Of a DNA stretch of 64,000 nt, positions 55,249 to 63,455 are shown in pieces (position 1 is the first letter of the stretch; every line of letters begins with the position of its first letter). This stretch comes from Desulfolucanica intricata (GTDB lineage Bacteria; Bacillota; Desulfotomaculia; Desulfotomaculales; Desulfofarciminaceae). Position numbers and translations under genes: made by a program. The notes beneath the pieces are model-generated. The model did no database searches and had not been told where the DNA came from. It saw only the letters and a program-made list of their open reading frames with translations. The stretch spans positions 124,001 to 188,000 of the forward strand of contig NZ_BCWE01000002.1 in the NCBI RefSeq assembly GCF_001592105.1, in the 5' to 3' direction.

Positions 55249-56710
55249 GCTGTTCCCTCCCTGTACGATACAAGCAGCGCCCCTGCCGGTCAGTCAAATT
55301 GTAGGCGCAAAAAGGAATTAGTTTACCTTCAGGGCTGAGCACATGTATACAGCAGTCACGCAGGCGCTCCAGGTCCAAGTTCCAAGCATCTTGAAAAGCC
55401 ATTCCGGAAATGGTAAAAGTATGAGTACGGGCACGATCCAGAAATTCATCCAGGGACTTCCAACCGGCCGGCTCCTTGCTTGTCTCTATCCTACCGGCGG
55501 CCCCGAGTTGACTGCCCGACTGGCTAACCCGGCCAATATCAATTATACCGGGAGCTGACCAGTACCTGGCAACAAAGGAGCGGGCTTTGTGTGCACCTTC
55601 GGCCGCATTTTCCGGTTTGGCACAGCAGGAATTACCGGCTCCATGTTTGGTCCACGACTTTAAGGTACCATCCTGCATAAGAATAAAATTCCCATGAAAA
55701 GAGCACAAAGCATTCTCACACCCCGGTGGTTTAAAACTATCAGCTTTAATCATACCTGCAGTCTGGTTTTCTATGGCGCTGATCACTTCCGGTATGGTAA
55801 TCCGGTCAGTGTCAGCCGGAGCCTGGGGATAGCGGCCAAAATAACTCACCGGCTGGAAATGCACTCCCCGTACAGCCGGTATGTGTATTTGGGCAAATTT
55901 AATAATTTCACCGATATTATGCTCGTTTACCCCCGGCACCAGGGTCGGTACCAATACTACTCCTATATCGTGGGCAGCACAGTTTTCTATGGCAAGTTTC
56001 TTTTCTTTCAGCAATGGGCGACCGCGCAGCCTGCTGTAAATCTCTTCCTCGGTACCGTCAAATTGTAAGAAAACCGAAGCAAGCCCCGCTGCCTTTAAGC
56101 GCCGGAGAAAGTCCGGGTCACGGGCCAGGCGTAAACCATTGGTGTTAAGCTGGATAAAATTAAAGCCCAGTGAACGTCCCAGAGCAATTATATCCGGTAA
56201 ATCGTCCCGGACAGTGGGTTCACCGCCGGACAACTGAACATTATAGGGCCCTCCGGCTTGTAACAGTTTGTGATACCAGCCCTCAATTACTTTAATGTCC
56301 GGATCCCCTTGTTTTTCGCCACCGGCACTGGCAAAGCAAAAGGTACAGTTCAGATTGCACCGCTGTGTCACCTCAAGCAGGGCAGTACAGGTATGCTGCC
56401 GGTGGTCAGGGCATAAACCACAGTCAAAGGGACAGCCTCTTGTTGCTTCGGTAAAGCAAGCCGGTGGCTGAGAAGGAGTTTTAGGCCGAACCCAGGCTCT
56501 AAAAGATGGCTGTCCCCGCCAGGTTACCGCCTCAAAACAACCGTGCTGCCGGCATTTTTTCACCAAAAATACCTGCTCCCCCCGGGCCACCCGGGCAGCG
56601 GGAATTTTTTGCAGGCACTGCGGGCAAAGACTTTCTGTTACTGAAAGTACTTCTCCGCTTTTTTCTTTCAGCCAACCCGGAGGGTTATCTTTCCGGCGCG
56701 ATATGCTCAT
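55217..56710 (-). CDS. trsS: Radical SAM protein of the aldehyde-oxidoreductase cluster (TrsS type)
   Basis: 497 aa. An N-terminal cysteine-rich module comes first (ESLCPQCLQKIPAARVA, LVKKCRQHGCFEAVTW, RGCPFDCGLCPDHRQHTC). The radical SAM site follows, EVTQRCNLNCTFCFASAGG (C-x3-C-x2-C), with QLSGGEPTVRDDLP. The C-terminal part adds more Cys (GAGNSCCAKPEN, DCCIHVLSPEGKLIPFC). The module resembles that of lipid- and cofactor-modifying radical SAM enzymes. From memory the family is annotated as the (seleno)protein TrsS; this copy shows no internal TGA. The start overlaps the preceding stop (ATGA). The reaction is unknown. Confidence 0.83.
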   Translation of the reverse strand: MSISRRKDNPPGWLKEKSGEVLSVTESLCPQCLQKIPAARVARGEQVFLVKKCRQHGCFEAVTWRGQPSFRAWVRPKTPSQPPACFTEATRGCPFDCGLCPDHRQHTCTALLEVTQRCNLNCTFCFASAGGEKQGDPDIKVIEGWYHKLLQAGGPYNVQLSGGEPTVRDDLPDIIALGRSLGFNFIQLNTNGLRLARDPDFLRRLKAAGLASVFLQFDGTEEEIYSRLRGRPLLKEKKLAIENCAAHDIGVVLVPTLVPGVNEHNIGEIIKFAQIHIPAVRGVHFQPVSYFGRYPQAPADTDRITIPEVISAIENQTAGMIKADSFKPPGCENALCSFHGNFILMQDGTLKSWTKHGAGNSCCAKPENAAEGAHKARSFVARYWSAPGIIDIGRVSQSGSQLGAAGRIETSKEPAGWKSLDEFLDRARTHTFTISGMAFQDAWNLDLERLRDCCIHVLSPEGKLIPFCAYNLTDRQGRCLYRTGREQHAHHSAGRLD

Positions 56711-57150
56711 ACACCGTCACCAACCAAATCAATATCGTTAGCACGCAGGATATCCCGCACCTTGTTATAAGTTGCGGCTACCAGATTTCCGCATTTTGCT
56801 GTAACAGCTTTCTTTTCCAGGTCTTCACCCAGAATTTGTGCACAGTCAGTACCGCCCTCCACCTGCGCACCAAACCAATCTACTAATTCATTAACCATCA
56901 GGCCAAAGGAGTCCTTCTCCTGTTCCTCCGCTGTTCCACGTCCGGCATATAAACCGAGCAGACAAACACCCCCAATAAGAGCCCCACACGTCTTACCGGA
57001 AAAACCAAGCCCACCGGCGAGGCCGCTCATGGCCCTGACTAAGGCCGGGTTGCTTTGCCCCTGTGCCTCCAAATCTAAAATTATCAGTATCTGACCGCAG
57101 GTAAAACCCTGCTGAGCCAGTTCAAACATGCGAAAAAGACTATCGTTCAT
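56707..57150 (-). CDS. C-GCAxxG-C-C family protein (DVU_1555 type)
   Basis: 147 aa. Conserved cysteines: QGFTCGQIL, GKTCGALIGGVCLLG, GGTDCAQIL and TAKCGNLV, the C-GCAxxG-C-C pattern with GALIGG in the central motif. Members may carry a redox-active or metal centre and often neighbour redox operons. It sits between the methyltransferase and the radical SAM gene, whose start it overlaps. Confidence 0.83.
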   Translation of the reverse strand: MNDSLFRMFELAQQGFTCGQILIILDLEAQGQSNPALVRAMSGLAGGLGFSGKTCGALIGGVCLLGLYAGRGTAEEQEKDSFGLMVNELVDWFGAQVEGGTDCAQILGEDLEKKAVTAKCGNLVAATYNKVRDILRANDIDLVGDGV

Positions 57151-57172
57151 GGTCTGCCTCCTTTCAGGTTTG

Positions 57173-57913
57173 TTATCGTTCGGCCTTTTGTGCTGCTATT
57201 AAAAAGTAGCCCGGCCGGGAAGCAGCTATAGCCTGCCGCATCTCCTCCGGGTCAGCCTTACCTTCGACAGTATGGCACCAGAAAGCGGACAGTGAGCCGT
57301 GGGCAAAGATTAAATTAGCTGTCAGCTCTTTCAGGTATTTAGTATGCTCTTCCCATAATAATACTTTAAAGCCGTTATCTTCAAGTTTATTATAAATATC
57401 CCGTTTTGTCATAGCACCGGTAAAACAGCAATGCACCGGCAGTTCTCGCAGCCCGGCTGCATACTCCGGGCTGCGAAGATAAATATCGCTAATTACCAGC
57501 CATCCCCTGTCCCGCAGCACGCGGTTAATCTCCCCCAGAGTCCTGTCCACATCACTCATAAGTGATAGGGTGCACTCGGCAAAAACACCATCCATTTCCC
57601 CGGTATCGAAGGGCAAATCCTCTCCCACCCCCTGCACCAGGGGTAAAGTCTGATTTCTCTGCCTGCCGGCAGCCAGCAGCAGTTCTGAAGGATCGACCCC
57701 AACCGCATCATAACCATTATTTATTAAGTATTCCACAGTAACTCCGGTACCGCAGCCCACGTCTAAAATTTTGGCCTGCGGGGGAAAACGGCAAAAGGAG
57801 AGGGCTCGCTTAGTCAGCTCAAGGCCGCCGGGCCTGAGAATATCACCCGATACCTGTCGGATTGGACCGCTTTCGTAAACCTTACATACATCTGCGGGCA
57901 GCTTAACAGACAT
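57173..57913 (-). CDS. trsM: Class I SAM-dependent methyltransferase (DVU_1556 type)
   Basis: 246 aa. SAM motif I ILDVGCGTGVTVEYLINNGY, then VGVDPSELLLAA and GVFAECTLSLMSD. The family sits in this cluster in several anaerobes, and from memory carries the name TrsM. Substrate unknown. Together with the radical SAM protein and the ligase it suggests synthesis of a modified cofactor rather than simple insertion. Confidence 0.83.
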   Translation of the reverse strand: MSVKLPADVCKVYESGPIRQVSGDILRPGGLELTKRALSFCRFPPQAKILDVGCGTGVTVEYLINNGYDAVGVDPSELLLAAGRQRNQTLPLVQGVGEDLPFDTGEMDGVFAECTLSLMSDVDRTLGEINRVLRDRGWLVISDIYLRSPEYAAGLRELPVHCCFTGAMTKRDIYNKLEDNGFKVLLWEEHTKYLKELTANLIFAHGSLSAFWCHTVEGKADPEEMRQAIAASRPGYFLIAAQKAER

Positions 57914-57929
57914 TACAACTTCCTCCGTT

Positions 57930-58139
57930 TTACTTATCCTCCAGTGTTTTCTCCACTTCGTTCATTTTACCTAGTGCCAGTTCTTCCGGTACATGGACCA
58001 GGCCGCAGCGAGGACACTTGGGCAGCTGTACGGTAAATTCACTGCCCAGGTAGGCAACCTTAACATCACCCGGCTGCATAGCTACCCCGCATTTGTAACA
58101 AAGCCATTTTTTTTCAGCACGTTCCTGTTCTGCTTTCAT
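57930..58139 (-). CDS. Small zinc-ribbon redox-type protein (DVU_1557 type)
   Basis: 69 aa. Two CxxC knuckles: LCYKCGVAMQPGDVKV and LPKCPRCGLVHVPEE, with a beta hairpin between them. It could bind zinc or iron like rubredoxin. It starts within the ATGA overlap with the dicluster gene, so the two are made together. Confidence 0.8.
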   Translation of the reverse strand: MKAEQERAEKKWLCYKCGVAMQPGDVKVAYLGSEFTVQLPKCPRCGLVHVPEELALGKMNEVEKTLEDK

Positions 58140-60466
58140 CTTTTCACTTCCCCAACTATCTCCATGCGGTGGGAATAAGCATTAAATACAACATACTCAT
58201 CCCCCTGCGGAGCATACTCTACCCAGTAAGTAACACTGGCCGGTTTATAGTAAGCTAAAAACCTGCCGGTTTGTGGATCAACCATTTTTTGCCCGCTCTC
58301 CTCGGCAAAATGAATCACCTGCCGGATATCCTCTGCCAGGATTAATCTTTCTTCCATAATGTTCTCCACCGCCGGGGGGATCTTTAGCTTGACGGCTTCA
58401 TATCCATTCTTCTGAGGCACCGTTTCTTTCCACACCTCTCTGAGCAGTTTGTTTTTTAACCGGACACGGTTCTCGTGCCGCTGGGAAAAGCCCGGTCCCT
58501 TCCTGTTGGCCCGGACTTCCCAATCCTCGCCAAAGATTAAATCTAAAAGATGAAGAGTCCTTTTGTCCTGAGCAGCAAAATTGTCCCGGCACATAGCACA
58601 ATAGGTTATATAGTCGGCCGGACCGGCAGCTATGCGTTCCTTAACAACCTCCCGGGCCAGCCCGGGATTTGCAAAGGACTCTAAGCCGCCAAAGCCGCAA
58701 CAGGATGTTTTTTCTCCACTATAGGGTAACTCTTCTATTGTACAGCCTAGTTTACCCAGTATATTCCTTACGCTGTTCTGAATCTGCCGCTCCTGGCGGG
58801 TGGTACAGGGATCATGGACAGATACAGTAATGTCCGGCCGCTTCACCGCCGTGGCCGGAAGGTCGCTTTGATCAAATAACTCCCAAAGGGAAATAACCTC
58901 TATTTCCGGCAAATTAGATTTAATAATTTGATAGCAGGTTGAGCAGGCCAGAATCAGGCGCGGCTGTCCCATCTCCCGCCACTGGGACAAAAATTCTTTC
59001 ATTCCGTCCTGAAAAAGCTCCTCCCGGCCGGCCCAGTGAGCAGGTGCCCCACAGCAACGCAGCATCATTCCCACGCTTCCGGCATGATTTTCCTGCAGCC
59101 ACTGATATACCCTTTCCACCTGTCCCGGTGCAGAAGCACTCAGCTGGCAGCCCGGAAAAAAAACGTCAGTGCTGGCCTCTGTGCCCGGCTTGTGGCGGGC
59201 CAGAGCAAACTTGTCGCTGTTACTGAAAAGCATATCCCTGATTGCAAAGTCATGCGCAGAAGGAGGCATCTTACCCCGTCGCACCATACTGCGGCGGGCC
59301 TCCAGGCATACTTCACCCAGGTTCAGATTCGTGGGACAAACCACCTCACACTGGCCGCACAGGCTGCAGGAATTAATTAATTTGTTTGCATGATGAATAC
59401 CCATCACTATGGCTTCGTTATTGTATATTTCCCGCAAATACTGTTTAGGATACCGGCCGAAGCTCTTCATATAAGTACAAGCTTTGACGCACTCCAGGCA
59501 CTGACACTGCAGGCACCGACCGGCTTCCCGGACAGCCTCCTCCCGGCTGTAGCCCGAAACAGAATCTGCCATGGGTACGACCGGCAGGGGCACTACCCCC
59601 TTCGTAGAAGAGTAAAGCTCAGTCTGATAGGGACCTTCCTTTTCCCTCATGGCTGTAAGGGACACCTGCTGCAAGCAGCGGTCGATAGAATTAGCGGCCC
59701 GCTTGCCATCAAACACTGAGCCGATGGGGGACCACCGGCCATCCTCAGCACACATGCTGCCTCCGGCAAATACATTGTCCCGGCTGGTAAGACAAGTAAC
59801 CGGGTGTGTATCCACTAAGCCTGAACCGTTAAGCTGTAATTGGAATGTATCCTCCGGGTTTAACCCTAATCCCAGGTAGACGGCCTCATACTTTTGACAT
59901 AATTCGTCAAGCGTCACATCCCTGCCCACCCTGGTCTGCAAAAAGATTTGAACCCCCATTTTTGACAGCTGGGAAGTTTCCATCTCAATTACCTGCGGTG
60001 GCAGTTTGTCCGCATCCAGCTTCCGCAGGCTGCCTCCCAGGCAGTCACTTTTCTCAAAGACAGCAACATTGTAACCTTTTTTTGCTAACTCGTAAGCCAC
60101 AGTCAGGCCGCTGAGCCCTGCTCCCACCACCGCAACACTCCGGTTCTTGGCAGGCAATACATTAATTTTAGCTGCAGGGTCAAAAGACAGCTGCACACAA
60201 GCTCTCTCCAGCTCAGCAATAGCAATGGCACCTCCCGCCTCCTGCCGTTTACAGGCATCCTGACACGGGTGATCGCAAATCCTGCCCAGAATCCCCGGAA
60301 AAGGCATGGATTTTTGCAAGATTTCCCTGGCTGCAGTAAAATTATTCTGCTGTAGCTGCTCAATAAATTCGCGTACGTTAACATGAATAGGACAGGCAGC
60401 GGTGCAGGCCGGTGGATGTCCCTGAACACACTTGTTCTCCAGTTGACGTAATTGCTTTTGCTCCAT
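58136..60466 (-). CDS. Flavin/dicluster oxidoreductase (DVU_1558 type)
   Basis: 776 aa, several domains. An N-terminal Fe-S helical domain like GltD (PACTAACPIHVNVREFI, CDHPCQDACKR), then an FAD-binding Rossmann fold (SVAVVGAGLSGLTVAYELAKKG). Next comes an 8Fe ferredoxin region (CLQCQCLECVKACTY, CSLCGQCEVVCPTNLNL), and two CCG domains of HdrB type (FFPGCQLSASAPG...LRCCGAP; HDPCTTR...SCCGFGGLE). A C-terminal 100-residue domain has no name I know. It probably passes electrons to or from the aldehyde oxidoreductase, or is a reductase in maturation. A 100-base gap with a strong hairpin separates it from the oxidoreductase gene. Confidence 0.87.
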   Translation of the reverse strand: MEQKQLRQLENKCVQGHPPACTAACPIHVNVREFIEQLQQNNFTAAREILQKSMPFPGILGRICDHPCQDACKRQEAGGAIAIAELERACVQLSFDPAAKINVLPAKNRSVAVVGAGLSGLTVAYELAKKGYNVAVFEKSDCLGGSLRKLDADKLPPQVIEMETSQLSKMGVQIFLQTRVGRDVTLDELCQKYEAVYLGLGLNPEDTFQLQLNGSGLVDTHPVTCLTSRDNVFAGGSMCAEDGRWSPIGSVFDGKRAANSIDRCLQQVSLTAMREKEGPYQTELYSSTKGVVPLPVVPMADSVSGYSREEAVREAGRCLQCQCLECVKACTYMKSFGRYPKQYLREIYNNEAIVMGIHHANKLINSCSLCGQCEVVCPTNLNLGEVCLEARRSMVRRGKMPPSAHDFAIRDMLFSNSDKFALARHKPGTEASTDVFFPGCQLSASAPGQVERVYQWLQENHAGSVGMMLRCCGAPAHWAGREELFQDGMKEFLSQWREMGQPRLILACSTCYQIIKSNLPEIEVISLWELFDQSDLPATAVKRPDITVSVHDPCTTRQERQIQNSVRNILGKLGCTIEELPYSGEKTSCCGFGGLESFANPGLAREVVKERIAAGPADYITYCAMCRDNFAAQDKRTLHLLDLIFGEDWEVRANRKGPGFSQRHENRVRLKNKLLREVWKETVPQKNGYEAVKLKIPPAVENIMEERLILAEDIRQVIHFAEESGQKMVDPQTGRFLAYYKPASVTYWVEYAPQGDEYVVFNAYSHRMEIVGEVKR

Positions 60467-60512
60467 AAGTTATCACCTGCTTTTATTAGCTAAAAACAAT
60501 CAACCCGGACCC

Positions 60513-60533
60513 CCTGCCGGCTCGGCCGGCAGG
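60513..60533 (-). other. Hairpin between aldehyde oxidoreductase and dicluster genes
   Basis: CCTGCCGGC and GCCGGCAGG form a perfect 9-bp stem with a 3-base loop. There is no U-run. It may protect the mRNA of the abundant oxidoreductase from 3' decay and lower expression of the downstream maturation genes. Confidence 0.6.
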
Positions 60534-60566
60534 CATATCCAGGTTATTAGTACAATAAAGATTATA

Positions 60567-63296
60567 TTACTGGTTTTTAAGAGCTTTGAGGCCGGCTAAT
60601 ACTTTCTCAGGCAACGCCGGCAGGTGGGTAATCCGCACGCCGCAGGCATTATAGATAGCGTTTATAATGGCCGCATGGGGAGAAGTTAATGGCAGCTCAC
60701 CTACTCCGGAAGCACCATGAGGACCTAATTCCCTTGGTGTTTCAACATAGATAATATCCAGGGCATCAGGAATATCCTTAATGAAAGGTAACCCGCAGCC
60801 TACCATGGTGGTATGTTTCTTCAGGTCTTCGAAATCCTCAGTCAGAGCCAAACCAATACCCTGGGCCAATCCACCGTAAATTTGACCGTCTACTAACAGC
60901 TTGTTACCTACCTTACCTACATCAGCTGCCAGAGTCATTTTAACCACCTGTGTTTTACCGGTATTTATATCCACTTCCACTTCGGCCAGAAAAACACCGT
61001 ACATGTAAGTGGGGAAAGGATTACCCTGGCCGTTTTCATCGCAATCAGTGCAGGGAGCAGACCATTTACCCACATACTTCAGAGGTATATTTTCAGCTAC
61101 CATCTCATCATAGGTTCTGTAAGAACCGTCGGGTTTTCTCATCGCATTTAATAAAAGATCACAACCGGCTTTGATGGCATTACCGACTAACACCTGGGAA
61201 CGGCTGCCACCGGCCGGGCCACCGTCAGGAGCAAGGGCAGTATCATTCAAAACAAGCTTAATTTCTTCCGGCTTAATTCCCATCGGTCTTAAAGCTTCAT
61301 GGGCGGTACCTAAAACTCCCATATCAGCACCCTGACCGTGATCGTGCCAGCAGGTACTTATGGTCACACCTTCCGGAGTTAATTCCGCCCAGGCCTCGGC
61401 ACCGTCCGGGCCGTCCAAACCGCAGCCGTAGACCCCGATGGATACTCCTACACCACGTTTTTTCTCGGGAGTCGATTCCTGCTTGGCCTTTTCCAAAGCC
61501 TCTTGATATCTGGGACGAATGGCATCAATCAGCTCGGGTAAAGAATATACTTCAGGGGCACAGCCGGTAGGAGTAGTATCCCCGGGCCGGTAAACATTTC
61601 TATAACGCAGCTCCAGCGGGTCAATACCCATTTTTTCCGCCAGTACATCCATCATTGTCTCTGAAGCAAAAAAGCTCTGGGGAGAACCGTACCCACGGAA
61701 GGCTGAACCCCAGGCGTGGTTGGTACAAACAGTCCTGCCGATACCCCTGATGTTAGGTATATTGTACCCGGCACCGATAAACTGAGCACCACGCAGCGTC
61801 AGCAAGTCACCGAATTCGGAATAGGGACCGTGATCCACAGTCCATTCGGTTTCCATAGCCAGCAGTTTACCGTCTTTGTCAGCACCTAATTTAATATCCA
61901 TAAAGAAGGGGGAACGTTTTCCGGTATAGGTTATCTGCTGATAGTAATTGAAGTTTAGATAAACCGGCTTACCGGTAGCCATGGCAGCAACCCCCAACAA
62001 GGCCTCGATGGTGGGGCTGAACTTATAACCGAAGGTACCACCGGCCGGGTTTTGCACCATTCTTAATTTTTCAGGTTCAATACCGATACCGGGAGCAATC
62101 ATAGCACCGTGCAGGGCTAAACCGATACTCTTGGAATGAATTGTTAAGCGGCCTTCTTCATCAAAATATGCAAAACCTACATCCGGCTCAATAGGCAGGT
62201 GGGGCTGGCGTCCTACATAGAGGTCTTGTCCTTCCACCACATACTCGGCTTTTTCCATAATTGGCTTCGTATCTTCACCCTTAACAATCTTTTGCTCAAA
62301 ATATACATTAGGAGTTCCGGGGTGAATCTCAATAGCATCCTCGGCCATGGCAGCTTTGGCACTCATGTAAGCCGGCAGCACTTCCAGCTCTACCTTAACC
62401 TTTTCTACTGCTGCCTGGGCCTGCTCTTCCGTGTCAGCACAGACAATGGCTATCGCATCACCAAACTGGTAGACTTTCTCATCACAGAGAATTGGCCTGT
62501 CCCAGCCGTCCCCTTTGTTGCTCGGAAAGGTAATCAAACCGGTGATACGATTTTTTCCCTTAACATCTTTATGGGTTACCACCTTGTAAACTCCCGGCAT
62601 TTTTTCTGCTTCGGAAGTATCAATAGAAATGATATTAGCGTGGGATACATTGGCCTGAACCAGCTTCAGATGCAGTGTCCCGGGGGGCAGCTTTAAGCCG
62701 AGGTCCGCACCGTAATCACAGGTTCCGGTAACTTTAGCAATAGCTGACGGGCGAGGATAATTACCTCCCCAAATTTTATTATCTTCCGGCAGCTTATAAG
62801 CTAATTCTTCTTTAGTAATCTCACCGCGTAAAACACGGGCCGCATCCATTACCGCGTCTACCAACGGCTTGTAGCCGGTGCAGCGGCAGGCATTTCTGTG
62901 TTTCTGGAACCAATCCCGCACTTCCTCTCTGGTAGGATTAATGTTGCTGTCCAAGAGACCTTTGGCCGAAACTATAAAACCGGGACTGCAGAAACCGCAC
63001 TGGGCGCCACCGTGTACAGCCCAAGCCAACTGCAGTGCATGCAAGTTGTCCGGGGTACCGAGACCTTCGATGGTAGTCACACTGGCACCGTCGGGAACTC
63101 TTTTCATCTTCGTTACGCAGGACCGAATAACTTTTCCATCCATAATTACTGAACAGGCACCGCACTGGCCGTTACCGCAACCAACCTTGGTACCGGTTAA
63201 GTTTAGCTGCTTGCGCAGCACGTCTGCCAGTGAGGTTTCAGGATTGACAATTACCATTCTGGGTGCACCGTTAATTATTATCGTTTTCTTAATCAT
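60567..63296 (-). CDS. mop: Aldehyde oxidoreductase (Mop type, molybdenum hydroxylase)
   Basis: 909 aa, nearly the length of the Desulfovibrio gigas enzyme. The plant-type [2Fe-2S] domain is VGCGNGQCGACSVIMDG...SC, and the second [2Fe-2S] domain GAQCGFCSPGFI...NACRCTGYKPLVDA. The molybdopterin domains include GGTFGYKFSPTIEALLGVAA and SAFRGYGSPQSFFASE, and the catalytic Glu is in GASGVGELPLTSPH. It oxidises aldehydes to acids at a molybdenum centre, in the cytoplasm or loosely bound. All units are in one chain. It heads the operon of maturation genes and is preceded by a structured RNA. Confidence 0.95.
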   Translation of the reverse strand: MIKKTIIINGAPRMVIVNPETSLADVLRKQLNLTGTKVGCGNGQCGACSVIMDGKVIRSCVTKMKRVPDGASVTTIEGLGTPDNLHALQLAWAVHGGAQCGFCSPGFIVSAKGLLDSNINPTREEVRDWFQKHRNACRCTGYKPLVDAVMDAARVLRGEITKEELAYKLPEDNKIWGGNYPRPSAIAKVTGTCDYGADLGLKLPPGTLHLKLVQANVSHANIISIDTSEAEKMPGVYKVVTHKDVKGKNRITGLITFPSNKGDGWDRPILCDEKVYQFGDAIAIVCADTEEQAQAAVEKVKVELEVLPAYMSAKAAMAEDAIEIHPGTPNVYFEQKIVKGEDTKPIMEKAEYVVEGQDLYVGRQPHLPIEPDVGFAYFDEEGRLTIHSKSIGLALHGAMIAPGIGIEPEKLRMVQNPAGGTFGYKFSPTIEALLGVAAMATGKPVYLNFNYYQQITYTGKRSPFFMDIKLGADKDGKLLAMETEWTVDHGPYSEFGDLLTLRGAQFIGAGYNIPNIRGIGRTVCTNHAWGSAFRGYGSPQSFFASETMMDVLAEKMGIDPLELRYRNVYRPGDTTPTGCAPEVYSLPELIDAIRPRYQEALEKAKQESTPEKKRGVGVSIGVYGCGLDGPDGAEAWAELTPEGVTISTCWHDHGQGADMGVLGTAHEALRPMGIKPEEIKLVLNDTALAPDGGPAGGSRSQVLVGNAIKAGCDLLLNAMRKPDGSYRTYDEMVAENIPLKYVGKWSAPCTDCDENGQGNPFPTYMYGVFLAEVEVDINTGKTQVVKMTLAADVGKVGNKLLVDGQIYGGLAQGIGLALTEDFEDLKKHTTMVGCGLPFIKDIPDALDIIYVETPRELGPHGASGVGELPLTSPHAAIINAIYNACGVRITHLPALPEKVLAGLKALKNQ

Positions 63297-63335
63297 ATTT
63301 TCAGCTCCTTTTATAAATATTTATAAAATAAAAAC

Positions 63336-63435
63336 ATCCGGTTCCCATTTTCATAATCAATATATTTGAAAACTAATCACAAGGGGGAAATTAGTTCCCA
63401 GTTGTTTTATGAAAATTTTGCTTGGTGAACCGGAT
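63336..63435 (-). promoter_or_regulatory. Three-stem RNA structure before the aldehyde oxidoreductase gene
   Basis: On the transcribed strand P1 pairs ATCCGGTTC (63435-63427) with GAACCGGAT (63344-63336). P2 pairs TTTTCATAA (63415-63407) with TTATGAAAA (63356-63348). P3 pairs AACTAAT with ATTAGTT (63396-63390 and 63377-63371), with a loop containing CCCCC. P1 is followed by GTTTTTATTTT, so it can act as a terminator. It ends 40 bases before the start codon. It is either an ordinary terminator of the upstream gene or a ligand-sensing leader. Confidence 0.55.
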
Positions 63436-63455
63436 ATAAAAAGCTTACAAAATTT

